Positions 1-11,302 of a stretch of DNA of 64,000 bases are shown in pieces. Below the pieces are notes generated by a model, which did not search any database, was not told where the DNA came from, and saw only the letters and a program-made list of their open reading frames with translations. The DNA is from Spirodela intermedia. Taxonomy: Eukaryota; Streptophyta; Magnoliopsida; Alismatales; Araceae. Numbering within the stretch: position 1 is the first letter of the stretch; every line of letters starts with the position of its first letter. The stretch spans positions 310,001-374,000 of the forward strand of contig LR746274.1 of the NCBI GenBank assembly GCA_902729315.2. Reading direction: 5' to 3'. Position numbers and translations under genes: made by a program.

Positions 1-461
1 ATATCAATCCTGCTGGGTACTCCTATTCACTCTCCTGACTACCAGATTTTTATTTTTGCCTGATTTTAACATATTTTCTCCATGGGGATATTTTTCTTTT
101 TCCTGGGGATTTGAACAGTCATTCCTGAGTGACGGCCAAGCTGATGTCATAATCTCATTTTCTGTGCTATACTCCTGATTGTAGTTGCTAGTAGGGAGCA
201 AAAAGAAAATCTTGGCATTATTTTTCTCTTGATGAAATTGATGAACATCAATTCCCCCAAAAGGAATATTTAAATTTACGTAATGGGTATCTCTTTTTAA
301 TCTCTTTGAAACAGATTGAGCTCTGAAACTTCTGTTCTTCGGTGTTGAAACTCTTTAAGTTTTCATTTTCCGTCGGATTAGAAACCAAGGAATTCCCTGC
401 TGTGATCTGTATTTATGGATGTTGTTTCTGTTGCCTGACTGATGGAGCAGCTATTTTTTAG

Positions 462-1742
462 ATAAATAAGAGAGGTGAAAGTGTCGATGAAAAAATTAAG
501 AAGCTTGATGCCGAGCTTGCCAGATATAAAGAACAGATCAAGAGGACCCGGCCTGGGCCTGCACAAGAAGCTGTTAAAGCTCGAGCTATGCGCGTTCTCA
601 AGCAGAAGAGAATGTCAGTGAACCTTCCCTATTTAATTGATAGCTTCATTCTGAAGAGAACCAAACACCCAAAATCATGAGCATGCATGGTTTTCTCACT
701 CCTGAGCTGAACACCCATCCGTGGATCCCCTACGAGCTTATTTTAGTTATTTTTTTTATCATTTTCTTCATCCGGAACCCACCTCTGGGCATCAGTTATT
801 GGGTTTTTCTTCTTATCTGCCATGTCTGTTCAGGTACGAGGGGCAGCGTGATATGATGTACAATCAGACGTTCAACCTTGATCAAGTTTCTTTCGCCACT
901 GAAGGGCTCAAAGACGCTCAGCAGACCGTACGCTCCGAGATTTCATGCTTGAACCAGAACTCTCTACTGCTCATTTCTGTGCTCATTGGGGGCTGAAAAC
1001 CAAGTTTCCTGTTGCAGATGTCTGCTTTGAAGTCGGCGAATAAGGAGCTGAAAGGAATCACGAAGAAGATGAACATCTCTGACATAGATGTACATTATCC
1101 CTGTTCATGGCAGCTCCCTGATCCACCGAAGCTTGTTTGGTCTTTGATCTATGGCTTAAACCCAGATCGGTTTCTTGTTCGCAGAGCATGCAAGATGAAA
1201 TGATGGATATGATGGATATCAGCTCAGAAATCCAGGAATCCCTCGGTAGAAGTTACAGCGTTCCCGACGACATCGATGAGGACGAGCTCATGGGTGGTGA
1301 GCTCACGCTTCTTTCTTTTTCTCCGCGTTATCTCTCCGCATCTTTTCCAATATTCGGACAAAGTCAACCGTTTTACTAAAACAGACTGCATGCTTCCAAG
1401 TATCCGTCTGTCTTACTCCCTTCTCTCTGACACCTCCCAGAACTGGACGCCCTGGAGGCCGACATGGGTGCAGAGACCGAGTCAGATGCCATGCCATCGT
1501 ATCTTCAGCCGGAAAAGGAACATGATCTGCAACCGGAGCTCGATCTACCGGCGGCGCCGAGTGGGCATGCCGCTGCTGTGCCGCCCGCTCGACAAAAAGC
1601 TCAGGCACCCTCGATCATCTCCAAGCTGCCGTTGGGTCACCTGAGTTCTCCGGTAGCTGGTCACTGATTCTTCCCCGTTCTTTCTCTGCTGCAGGCTGAA
1701 GATGAGCTGGCCTTGCCCCCCGTTCCTCGAGCATTCGGATAA
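462..1742 (+). CDS. VPS60: ESCRT-III subunit VPS60/CHMP5-like, 5' end outside window
   Basis: Snf7-family ESCRT-III protein acting in endosomal membrane remodelling and multivesicular body formation. Exons read by frame continuity: 462-613, 834-927, 1018-1089, 1185-1296, 1441-1604 and 1695-1742, giving 213 codons. Visible family blocks are [72 protein letters not shown] and PSYLQP. The C-terminal acidic region and the ending PPVPRAFG fit plant VPS60. The expected first exon (about 25 residues, beginning MRRVFG in relatives) is not in bases 1-461 and must lie to the left, so bases 1-461 read as intron. The last intron (1605-1694) seems to use a GC donor. The family is certain; the last junction is less so. 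Confidence 0.93.
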
Positions 1743-2295
1743 TCCGTCGTGAGATGATCAGCATTATCTCCCTTGGGCTCGTCTAGCGGGCGTTTGGTTT
1801 GGCGTAAAACCCGGGAATCTCTCGTACTCGCTCTGCTTCTGTGGAACAAATGAGGATAAGGCCGGTGAAGGAAAGGTCAACGGTCTTCTCTCTGCTGGTC
1901 CAGACCGTCACCAGCTTCTTGTCAGACACGGATCTTGTCGTCTTTCTATATCCCCTTCCCATGCAGACGTCGTCAAGTTTTTTTTATAAAAAAACCCTTT
2001 TCTTTATTTATTCTTCACTTCAGGCCCTTCGGGCTTGTAGAAACCAAGTTCGCAACCAATTAAAATATATTATTATTGACGTCATTTAGAAGGGGATAGC
2101 GTCCTCTGCGGCACAGCTGGACTCGGTCAAAGAAGAGACATTTACGACCCATTTAAACTATGGGCTATGAAGATTTAAGGCCCACTTGTGTCGGAAGCTG
2201 TTGTCCTGTAAGCCCAACAAGCCGCCCCTCCCCCCCGCCAACAACGGCATCGCTATCTGCCGCCTCGCTGAGAAGGCAGTCACGGTGACGGAGAG
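1743..2295. other. Spacer between VPS60 and the R3HCC1L-like gene
   Basis: Holds the 3' UTR of the VPS60 gene and the promoter and 5' UTR of the next gene. A short T/A-rich stretch lies near 1978-2005. I see no further gene. Confidence 0.6.
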
Positions 2296-5059
2296 ATGGA
2301 AAGCGAAGGGGGGGAGGCCAACTGGAGCGAAGCCGTGGAGGATCTCGCCGAAGGGGGTGACATCGATGGCGCCATAGCCGTGCTGGAATCGATCGTCGCC
2401 CGCCTCGGGGGCACAGATGCCTCCTCCCTGGCCCCCGGTGACCGTGATGGCGATTCCCTTGGAGTGGCCGTGGCTGCCATTAGCGACCTGGCCAGTCTCC
2501 ACGATTCTCGGGGTTCTCCAGAGCGAGCTGATGATCTCCGTAAGCAGGCCCTTATCCTCCGTGAGAAATTGGACGGCGCCCGCTCGGTCCCTTCTTCTTT
2601 AGCCCCGCCTTCTCCGGCCCACGCGTTTAGGTCCTGATCCGTTTTCTTGAGTTAGGGTTTTGATGCGATGTTTCTGCCTCTCTCGAAGCTCAATTATGTT
2701 ATGTTTTTGCGTATATGCAGGGACTCTGAGCAGCAGCTAAAGGGGACGATTCCAGAGCGGAAGGATTCCCGTGTTTCAGGGGGAGTGTGTGACGACGACG
2801 ACGACGACGTTGACGGTACTCTTCTCTCACAATCGGTACTTTATTCTGCGTGTAACCTTGAAACTTCATTAAACTCGTTCCTTGTTGATTTCTGCCCAAT
2901 TACGCTTGTAGACTGGGAGGCTGTCGCTGACCGACCGCTGCCGGACATTGTGGGAGTATCCAGCTCCCAGGAAACTGAAAATGTACGGTCAGAATCTACA
3001 ACTAAACGCCGCGGGAGGGGACACTTCCTTTACAAGAAGGATGGGCTCTACAGCGACCAGCTTAATGAGAGTGGATCCGCTGACCGTTCGGACTCTGACG
3101 AAGAGTTGGATCGCTACGGCCGTGGCGAAATCACGGAGTTAAGCAACTGTAAGTGTGCTATCAATGTATTGGCAGCGATGATTTTTCATCTGTAAGCCAT
3201 TAAATTTTTGAAGTTTAGTAGGTTACTCCGGTCCGCTTTAATCTGATTTTTATTGTCGCTTCAGCCAGATATGCCACCGGGCATGTTCTTGTTCTGTACG
3301 ACTTCCCCCAGAGTACACGGACTACAGATTTGGAGAAGATTTTTGAGGCTTTCAGGGAGGATGGCTTTGCCATTCGTTGGGTGAATGATACTTGTGCATT
3401 GGCCGTATTTCGGACTCCATCTTTTGGTAAGTGACGGTTCCTTTATTTTTTGGAATTGGCTATGTTCCAATGCAAGACTTTTCGTCGTGTAGCTAATGGT
3501 CAGACATCCATCTGCATTGATCATGACATAAATTTCAAACCACAGCTTCTTCTTCCTCCTGGACTCGCAATGCATCTTAGAACGGAAATAACAATAATTC
3601 GACCGCTCTTTTAAACTTAAAATATTGAAAATTATTCAAAACGCTGGAGAACATTGAAAAATAATTCATGACGCCCGCAATTGTTGATGCCGTCACGCTC
3701 AATTCAAACGAATGTGAAGACAATCCACGATGTTCATACCTCCTCACATTACAATGGTCAAAATTGTTGAGCTGGTTTATGGTCCAGTTGAGATTCCATT
3801 CTCGTATACTCCTCATTCAGAAGAAGATTTTTTTGGTCATATTCAGCTAAGTCTTGCTTATTTGCGATCCTTAATCATGTTAGTCATATGCGATCTTCTA
3901 GCTGTAGCTGGCGCAATGCATGTGTGCGTCTGAATTAACCCGTCCAGCCCTCTTATTTTCTATATTGTTGAGCCAGACGTTATCTACAAGTACAGGGCTT
4001 GGACAGCTCTAGTTATGGCTTTCATGAATTTATCATATGGGGAACAGATGAAAAAAAGAAAAATATCATATCAAAAGATTAAAAAAAAAATCAGTAGTTT
4101 TCTTTAAGATGGGTGTTCATTTCCAAATCACATCATTATAACCTTAGTTAGAAGGTCAATGGCGAATTGCCTTTACCAACTCCTCAGGGCCTTAGCCTTG
4201 AAAACCTTCATATGTGATGATATCATGCAAGGAAAAAAAATATAGAAAATAGAAGCACACAGAGAATAAGATTTTTATTCTGTACCTTGCAGCATAAATA
4301 ATTATTTTCTTTCAAATAATACGAGGTACGGTACTCTTTGAATTCTTTGAATTCCACCTCGTGAATCTAGTTTCTTGTGATGACTGGGGCACACCCAAGT
4401 TAATAAACCACGACCTCAAATACTTTCCCCGAGTCTCTATGGCTTTTCCTCCGCCTACCCCGGTTCCTTATTTTTTTGCTGTAATGTGAAGCTGCTGCTC
4501 TGGGCAATCCCAAATCAGTGACAGACAATGTGGTTTGGGAAAATCTTCTTGTGTTAATGATCCCTGTGGCAAGGTCCATGCCAGGATTCGGAACAAGAAA
4601 CCACTTCTTGTATTCATCCCCTTCAACTGAAAAAGTTCTTGACAGAACAATGAGTTCAGGGTCATGAATGTTCCTATATTTATACATGATTTATTTTTTT
4701 ATGTTGTCTTAATTTTCAATGCATTATCTGAGGATCTTTAATCGATAGTCTACCCTTCTAATGTAAGCATTTGTGATTTTTTTTCTTCATTCGACTCTGA
4801 AGATAATATTTTAGCTATTTCCACTTGGTTCTTCATCAATTTCTGCCTGATAACATGGTGATGCTGCCAGGTTTCTCATTTTCTTAAAAAATCTTTGTGC
4901 ACATCTCATCGAGTTATTCCTTTTGCAGCAAGCAGGGCTCTTTCTACCTCTCCCTGCCCCTTCAAGGTACGCATGATAGAGGATAACAGTGACAAAATTT
5001 TGACTCAGATCTCTGCAAAAGGTACCATATCGCCTTAACTTAGTGTTACTTCATAGCAG

Positions 5060-5136
<77 letters not shown>

Positions 5137-5367
5137 CGCTCGCTCACTCATGATCGAGTGAGGAACAACGCAGATTTGGAACCTCCACACCCGAGGCCGA
5201 AGACCTCAGCAAGGACTGCGCAGAGGCTGATCGCTCAGGGAATGGGGCTGAAGCTCACTGGTAATTTCGGTTCAAGGGAGCTGAGGATACAAGAGGCTGC
5301 AAGAAGGGATCGCATCCACGCCAGGCATGGTTTGAGAGACGATGCCTGGGGCCCCGAAGACCCTTGA
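2296..5367 (+). CDS. R3HCC1L-like coiled-coil protein with RRM-type fold
   Basis: Six exons join in frame: 2296-2630, 2721-2815, 2912-3148, 3265-3426, 4929-5021 and 5174-5367, giving 371 residues. The N-terminus is acidic and TPR-like (AIAVLESIVARL, DLASLHDSRGSPERADDLRKQ), followed by a six-Asp run. Exons 4-5 encode the part that identifies the family: HVLVLYDFP, LEKIFEAFREDGFAIRWVND, ALAVFRTPS, ASRAL, the RRM-like module of animal R3HCC1L/R3HCC1 and their plant homologues. The C-terminus (RPKTSARTAQRLIAQGMGLKL) is basic and well conserved. The function in plants is not established; RNA-linked work is inferred from the fold only. Intron 4 is 1.5 kb and AT-rich. Intron 5 (152 nt) is more than half microsatellite. 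The start is the first ATG of the long open frame. Confidence 0.8.
5063..5145. repeat. (CT)n then (CTCG)n microsatellite inside an intron
   Basis: About 70 nt of pure CT followed by CTCG units. It lies in the last intron of the R3HCC1L-like gene, ending 28 nt before the acceptor AG at 5172-5173. Confidence 0.97.
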
Positions 5368-5842
5368 CCAGCTCACTAGCTGCTCCACATGTTTTTGACT
5401 TTTTGATCATTTCCCTTAAGGTCAACGCCGGTGTTTGTCATCATCTACACAAAATAGTCGTCGTGTAGCAAAAAACCGATTCATGTCGACCCATAATCTG
5501 AGCAATCCTGCCGTTGGTCTGACTTTTCCCGAATTGGTAAGATTCTTCAAAGTGTTGACCATTGGATTTGATCAGCTGATCCACCGAGCCTCTTTCACGC
5601 ATCGAAGTCTCCACCTACCGCCGTCAAAATGAGAATCTAATTCGACCCATTTTTTGGCTCTTTTCCACCGGCCCCAGTATGGTTTTGCTACCCAGAATTT
5701 TCTTGTGCTTAGAAGAAAAATCAACATTTTTCAAGGAAATGTTACTTTAGAAACTTTATTTTGACCAGTTGACTATACCACCCTTCTTTGACCTAATCGC
5801 TGCTGGTACGGATACTCGGGAAAGTCGCCGTTGCAAACAGCG

Positions 5843-5884
<42 letters not shown>

Positions 5885-8176
5885 ACCTTTCCCGATATCA
5901 ATTGATGGGGTTAACGACGGGCAACCCAGTGCACTGCTGCCCGATTGGAAAGGGTTTCCTCAATATAGATCATTGTCTGGGGACACTAAACGCCGTCAGG
6001 GTCAACATGTAGAAAAGATTACATGGGATCGTTCCGAGCTGGATGATCGTGAGAGCTGAGCTATCTTTCCTCCTTCAATGCGAAGGTTCCCCAGCGAACG
6101 AGCCTTAAGAAGGAAGGTCAAAGGCCATCCCCAAGCTGTTTTCAGAAAACCGCTGGAGACCGGAACGTCGGAGGTGTCCCCGGAGGAGCCAGTCGCTGCC
6201 TATCCAGACTTGGTGATGGATCAGTCCGAAAATTTACAGGGGCCCGTAGATTACCCCGGTCACAGGGCGGCGAAGCCGTCACGTCAAAGTCCAACGTTGA
6301 ACGCTGCCCCCCCCCCCCCTCCCCCCCCCCGGCGGCGCCCCTTGCCTTCTTCTTCTTCTTCTTCTTTTTTATTATTTTTCTGCTTCTTCTCTCTCCTGAA
6401 ACCTTCTGGCCGAGAAGGTCTGGAAGCTCGGGTGGTGAGCGCGCCACTGTGACGGTGGTCATCCCGCCACGGCGCAGCCAAGTTGCAACTGGGGCCATCG
6501 GATTTACAGGACCCAAAGTCGTCCGCTCATGAAGGCCGTTGATCTCCGAGCGCAAAGCACCAAATGGCCGTCTGGGGCAGAATCTTCACGTGGGGGATCT
6601 ACTCGAGGAAGTTATGGCTCCCAACCAATACAAATAAATAAATAAATAAATGCAGATGGAGCTTAAGGGCACCTATTTACCTCCATCTTTTTAACATGTC
6701 TTTGTCCTGCAATCAACCTAATAAATGACTGAGATGGCCCCGTTCCCCGCGTCAAAAGAATAATCAACTCGATAGCGATGCAGTTCCCATATAATGAACA
6801 CTCGCAGACTTGATAATCTGACCCACAGTCTGTTTTTCGACATTTTCTGTGCGTTGAATAATCACACAGCGAAAATTACGATTTCTTCTGCAGTATGGGT
6901 GGACGACGAGGAGGTGGTCCAGCTCCTTCAAAGGGGAGGAGAAGGTGTTCAGCCAACGCACGGGTCTGTCACAAACTAATGCTGAGTTGACTTTCGATAG
7001 ATAAAGAATGCGACGGTCCCTGGTGGATCCGTCTAAGACCCATATGAGATTAGATGCAGAGGTCAGGAGGGAAGACTTCAGACCTCCAGGAAGATCACGA
7101 GTCTCGATATCGGGATACCCACAGCAGAATCTAGCAGAAGGCAGATATCTGGCAAGCTGCAAACAGCTCAGATGTCCAATCTGACCCGCCGCTTGGATCA
7201 TTTTTACATCACACCTTGTCTCTACGCGCGGACAATGGTGAGCATGTGCTTGTGTCTCGAAATTCTGTTCGATCTTGTGTTCGACAATTGTGGATGATAG
7301 TGCGCTTGATAGAGTTTTCTTACAATGGTGCTCAGACTACCTATCTCGATGGCCACATGGCATTTATAAAAAGCACTGTAATCGACAAGATCCCAAAACC
7401 CTAACGTCTTAAGATATACGGAGGAGCGATGGGAACGCAGGCAAGTAGATGGATTAGAATTTAGAACAGTCTTTTCTATTATTATAAAAAAAATCCGTGG
7501 TGTATTTGTGTTCAATCAAGAGAGAGATTGCCGTCTTGTCGCATTTATCTACATCGTTGTCCAAGCTAAAGTAGAAATGGGTAAGAACGATTACAAAGGA
7601 GGATGATCAGAATAAATGGCGTAGACTTGTCGATTGTTCCAGCTGAAAGTCATCGAGAAATTTTCTCTACCGGCACCCTAGTGCCCAATAAGAGCTAAGC
7701 GGGGCAGCCCTGATGGATTACCTCCCCCCCTCCCTCTAAACTGAATAGCTGACTGAGGGCAGCTCCAAAAGCTCAAAGAGAGCGCGCTAATCTCTTTGGA
7801 TGGATCTGAACGACTCAATCTGGGCAGCCAATCTACTGCGTGCCCATCAGACATCTCCAGAGAACCAGACAGCCAATTGGAGGTCGTCAGCTCGATGGGA
7901 AATCGCGTTGGATTGTTCATATCCTCTGAATCGGACGATAAATTCAAGTGTCAACGGTGTTGCGCGTAGGGTAATTCATCTTCGATCGCTAGACGAGCTA
8001 TGTAAGTTCATCAACGTGCGTAGAACATGGCAATAAGAGTGCAGGAAACAAAGCGTTTTGTTTTTCTGAGCATGTTGTTATAGGGCAAGTCCAATTGGTT
8101 GCCCATTGAATCAATGAGATTCATAAAACAGTATAAATCAATAGGGTTTTGTTAGCTGCCAAGGGGGCTCCGTGAA
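5368..8176. other. Gene-free stretch downstream of the R3HCC1L-like gene
   Basis: 2.8 kb with no frame resembling a known protein. It contains a (CT)n microsatellite at about 5845-5882, a poly-C/CTT low-complexity patch at 6307-6370 and short TAAA repeats near 6632-6652. The 3' UTR of the minus-strand U-box gene ends somewhere in its right part. Confidence 0.6.
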
Positions 8177-9394
8177 TCAGTGCGAGGGGTACGAAGAGAG
8201 CAGATGCTGAGGGATGCACGGGGATTTCTTCCACGTCTTGGAGTGCAACCTGAGGATGCTCGCGGCCCTCTCCGTGGTCTTGTTCCCGGATTGCACTTGG
8301 AGGAGAAGGCAGAGCTTGGCGACAACGCCGATCTGCAGCATCTCCTGTAGTACGGCCGGCGTGGCCGAGTACTTAGCCACCGAGCTGATCACCCGCACGG
8401 CCCGCTCCGTCGCCAGGTGTGACAGCCTAATTATCTTCTTCGAGACCACCGCCAGGCCCCCCGAATGCGCCAGCAGCTCCGCCCTTGCCTCAGCGCAGCA
8501 GCACAACTGATCGAGGACGACCAGCGCCATCTCGCAGGCCCTCTTCTCTGGGTCGTCGAGAAGAAGCTCCACCAGAACCGGGACAGCCCCTGCATCCGTC
8601 GCCTTGACTCGGTTCCTCCCCCACGGGCACGACATGGCCAGGACTCGCAGGGCCACCTTGGTGGCCTTGAAGGAGATCCTATCTCTCAACACCTTCACCA
8701 GCTCCGTGAAGAACTCGTCCTTAAGGGAGAGAAACCGCACCGGGGACGCGGCCTCGAAGAGCGACCGGAGGAGGAAGGTGGCGTAGGCACGGGATTGGTA
8801 GTTTGACCGCTGCATAACTGCTATCAACAACTCCACGAGGTCCTCGTTGCGCACTATCATGTCGATGAACCCCTGCGGAGAGATCTGCAGAGCATGGAGA
8901 ACACCAAGGGCCTCCTCTTCCGTAGAGGGTGCAATAGGGCTTCTCCTGATGACGGAGATGAGGAAGTCCGGTGCACCCGCCGCCTCCACGCAGCGCCTGT
9001 TCCTGTCGCTCTCAATGACCAAAGATCGGAGCTTGCGGAGGGCATCCAACTGGGTTTCAAGCCTGCGGGCTTCGTTGAGTATGTGAGCAATCTGGGCCTT
9101 GTCGAGGGGAATACGTGGCGTGGGGAGCCGCTCCACGCCGTAGGAGGCGTTGGCGACGCACCAGGCCTGGATTAGCCGCCGGAGGGTGTGGTTGGGGGTC
9201 AGCTCGCCGCCGGGAATTGGCTGCTTCGTCACCGGGCAGGTGGCTTCCACCCTCCTGTTCCCGGAGAAGATCCACTTCTCGATGCTATCCCGGTCGTAGG
9301 TGATGCCGGTGCAGACGGTGACCGGGTCCCTCATGATCTGGAGAGAGATGGGGCAGAGGAAGTAGGAAGGGACGTCGACCCCCTTCTCTTCCAT
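8177..9394 (-). CDS. U-box E3 ubiquitin ligase, PUB22/PUB23/PUB24 type
   Basis: Single-exon gene of 405 residues. The U-box is at about residues 8-83 (PSYFLCPISLQIMRDPVTVC, ITYDRDSIEKW, CPVTKQ, LTPNHTLRRLIQAWC). It is followed by the linker ASYGVERLPTPRIP characteristic of the PUB22/23/24/25/26 clade, then ARM-like helical repeats to the C-terminus, which ends near LLSSYPS as in PUB22/23. These ligases ubiquitinate targets through an E2 docked on the U-box; Arabidopsis PUB22/23/24 dampen pattern-triggered immunity and drought signalling. Length and lack of introns match the clade. The start has a strong context and the U-box begins a few residues later. I cannot say which PUB it is orthologous to. 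Confidence 0.93.
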   Translation of the reverse strand: MEEKGVDVPSYFLCPISLQIMRDPVTVCTGITYDRDSIEKWIFSGNRRVEATCPVTKQPIPGGELTPNHTLRRLIQAWCVANASYGVERLPTPRIPLDKAQIAHILNEARRLETQLDALRKLRSLVIESDRNRRCVEAAGAPDFLISVIRRSPIAPSTEEEALGVLHALQISPQGFIDMIVRNEDLVELLIAVMQRSNYQSRAYATFLLRSLFEAASPVRFLSLKDEFFTELVKVLRDRISFKATKVALRVLAMSCPWGRNRVKATDAGAVPVLVELLLDDPEKRACEMALVVLDQLCCCAEARAELLAHSGGLAVVSKKIIRLSHLATERAVRVISSVAKYSATPAVLQEMLQIGVVAKLCLLLQVQSGNKTTERAASILRLHSKTWKKSPCIPQHLLSSYPSH

Positions 9395-9554
9395 CGTTGG
9401 CGTGAGATGGGAGATGAATCGTAGAACGCAGAACGAGCCTTTGAGGTTTTCTTTTGCTCTTTGTTGGAGGAGACGAAGAAGGAGAAGATGACGATGTAAA
9501 GGAACTCGCTTTTGTTTGGAGAGATGAACGGGTTGAGCAAAATGCAGAGGGGGT

Positions 9555-9562
9555 TTAAATAG
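9555..9562 (-). promoter_or_regulatory. Probable TATA box of the PUB22/23-type gene
   Basis: TATTTAAA on the minus strand about 160 nt upstream of the U-box gene's ATG. The spacing is reasonable for a promoter with a 5' UTR of 120-130 nt. Confidence 0.5.
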
Positions 9563-9591
9563 GAAAGGGAGGAAGAGGATGACGATGGAGG

Positions 9592-9626
<35 letters not shown>

Positions 9627-9630
<4 letters not shown>

Positions 9631-9632
9631 AA
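9627..9632 (-). promoter_or_regulatory. W-box (TTGACC) upstream of the PUB22/23-type gene
   Basis: TTGACC on the gene's strand, about 65 nt upstream of the TATA box and next to a (GA)n tract (9597-9626). W-boxes bind WRKY factors and are common in promoters of elicitor-induced PUB22/23-type genes. A hexamer also occurs by chance, so support is modest. Confidence 0.4.
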
Positions 9633-9639
9633 AAGGTAT

Positions 9640-10800
9640 GGACGGCCACGGACGCGGAGTTGGCTATGTCGAGGCTTTGACGCCGCATCACGTGACGAAC
9701 AGATCGCAGCAGATCGGAGGATGGGGGGTCCCACAGGCTTCGCTCGCCAGTTCCACCCTTTTCCGCTGTCCTGGCGCCAGCCGGCGACGGCGACGGGCGC
9801 GCCTGTCCAGGACGCTGACTTTTGTAAGCCAGTAGTGTCACCCTTGGGTCGACTTAAACGCCCAAAGAAACCTCGAAACTTCCACATAAGGTGACCATTA
9901 CAAGCGGGGGAAGCATCGCAACGTGGTGGCCACGGCTCCCCAAGCGAGTCCATTGAGCCTCTCCATCTTTGTCGGCGTAACCCGCCGACTTTGAGTTTAT
10001 AAATTATAGAGGAAAAAAAGAATGAGGAGCAATTGAATAATGGATTCCACGTCAGGGCCGCTGGCCGTTCGCTGTATAGGGTAGCATAAAACGAATGAAC
10101 GAGCGTTGACGTGGACTTTTCCCCATTGTCAGCGCGAGGGATGTATAATAAATGTCAACCACGCCTGGCAGCTGGGTTTTTGCTATGCATGAAGGATATC
10201 ATTACGATAATAATCTGCCAGCGATTGTAATTACTAATTACTTAACTTTCATCGATATCACAATAAAGAGGTGAGAGAGTCAAACCAGAGAATCTTCCAC
10301 TGCTCCAGGCCATGCATTTATAGGAAAATCTCAGAAAATGGCGTCTTCATAACCTGAACCATCTCTAGAGAGAGAAAGAGAGAGAGGTGCTGCTCCAAAT
10401 AGTTTTTCATGTGAAGTAGAACAGGTGAGTAACAAATCTTAAAAAACGTTTTACCATTTATTAATTGTGAATAATACTAGATTCAGTAAAGTCAACGGTT
10501 TATGAGATGAAAACTGCGACGCTGTTGATATTAACCTATCTTGGTCAACGTCTATGTGGGAACTTGTCAATAACTCGGAGATAGAACGCAGACGGCTTCC
10601 TACTTTTCTAATTATGGGTGGTAGGTTCCGTATGAAGCCTCTACGGTTTATTTTTACACGCTAAACCGATACCTTTTGATAAACGAGAATGTAGGGAGGG
10701 GAGGCTGAGAAAGAGTTGGATAGATATCCAGGCAACGGACAGAGTCAGAGGAAGAGAAAAGATTGGCGAGAAGAAAGAAGGGGAAAGGGTCATACAGAGA
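9640..10800. other. Upstream region of the U-box gene, no gene seen
   Basis: Promoter-proximal GC-rich DNA to about 9960, then AT-richer spacer. Short GA runs occur near 10366-10386. No frame with a recognisable protein. Confidence 0.5.
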
Positions 10801-10805
10801 TGGAG

Positions 10806-10806
<1 letters not shown>

Positions 10807-10841
<35 letters not shown>

Positions 10842-11302
10842 CAGGGAGGAAGAAAATTGGATAGATAGAGAAAGAATGAGTCGGCTTGAGAGAGAATATT
10901 ATATAGATCAGAAAGAGAGAAAGAAATAGTTTGTGTAAAGCGTGAGAGAGAGGATCAGGGAGGAAGAAAATTGGATAGATAGAGAAAGAATGAGTCGGCT
11001 TGAGAGAGAATATTATATAGATCAGAAAGAGAGAAAGAAATAGTTTGTGTAAAGCGTGAGAGAGAGGATCAGGGAGGAAGAAAATTTGATAGATAGAGAA
11101 AGAATGAGTCTTCTTGAGAGAGAATATTATATAGATCAGAAAGAGAAAGAAATAGTTGTATAATGCGTGAGAGAGAGGATCAGGGAGGAAGAAAATTTGA
11201 TAGATAGAGAAAGAATGAGTCGGCTTGAGAGAGAATATTATATAGATCAGAAAGAGAGAAAGAAATAGTTGTATAAAGCGAGAGAGAGAGAGAGAGAGAG
11301 AG
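10807..11302. repeat. Four-copy 114-bp tandem repeat flanked by (GA)n
   Basis: The block starting GATCAGGGAGGAAG recurs at 10839, 10953, 11067 and 11178, so the period is 114, 114 and 111 nt. Each unit carries GATAGATAGAGAAAGAATGAG, then ATTATATAGATCAGAAAGAG and a GA-rich tail. A pure (GA)n tract bounds the array on each side. Copies 1 and 2 are almost identical; copies 3 and 4 carry substitutions and a short deletion. The array is purine-rich on this strand and has no long open frame. Confidence 0.95.

Noticed and set aside
4400-4687. 95-codon minus-strand frame in intron 4 of the R3HCC1L-like gene
   Set aside because: No recognised domain and no splice-linked partner; likely a chance frame in a long intron.
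6078-6555. Frames of 124 and 137 codons on opposite strands
   Set aside because: Both run through a poly-C and CTT low-complexity patch, giving Pro or Lys/Glu runs; no family resemblance.
10807-11302. Possible CRISPR-like array
   Set aside because: Units are contiguous 114-bp tandem copies without unique spacers, in a plant nuclear context.
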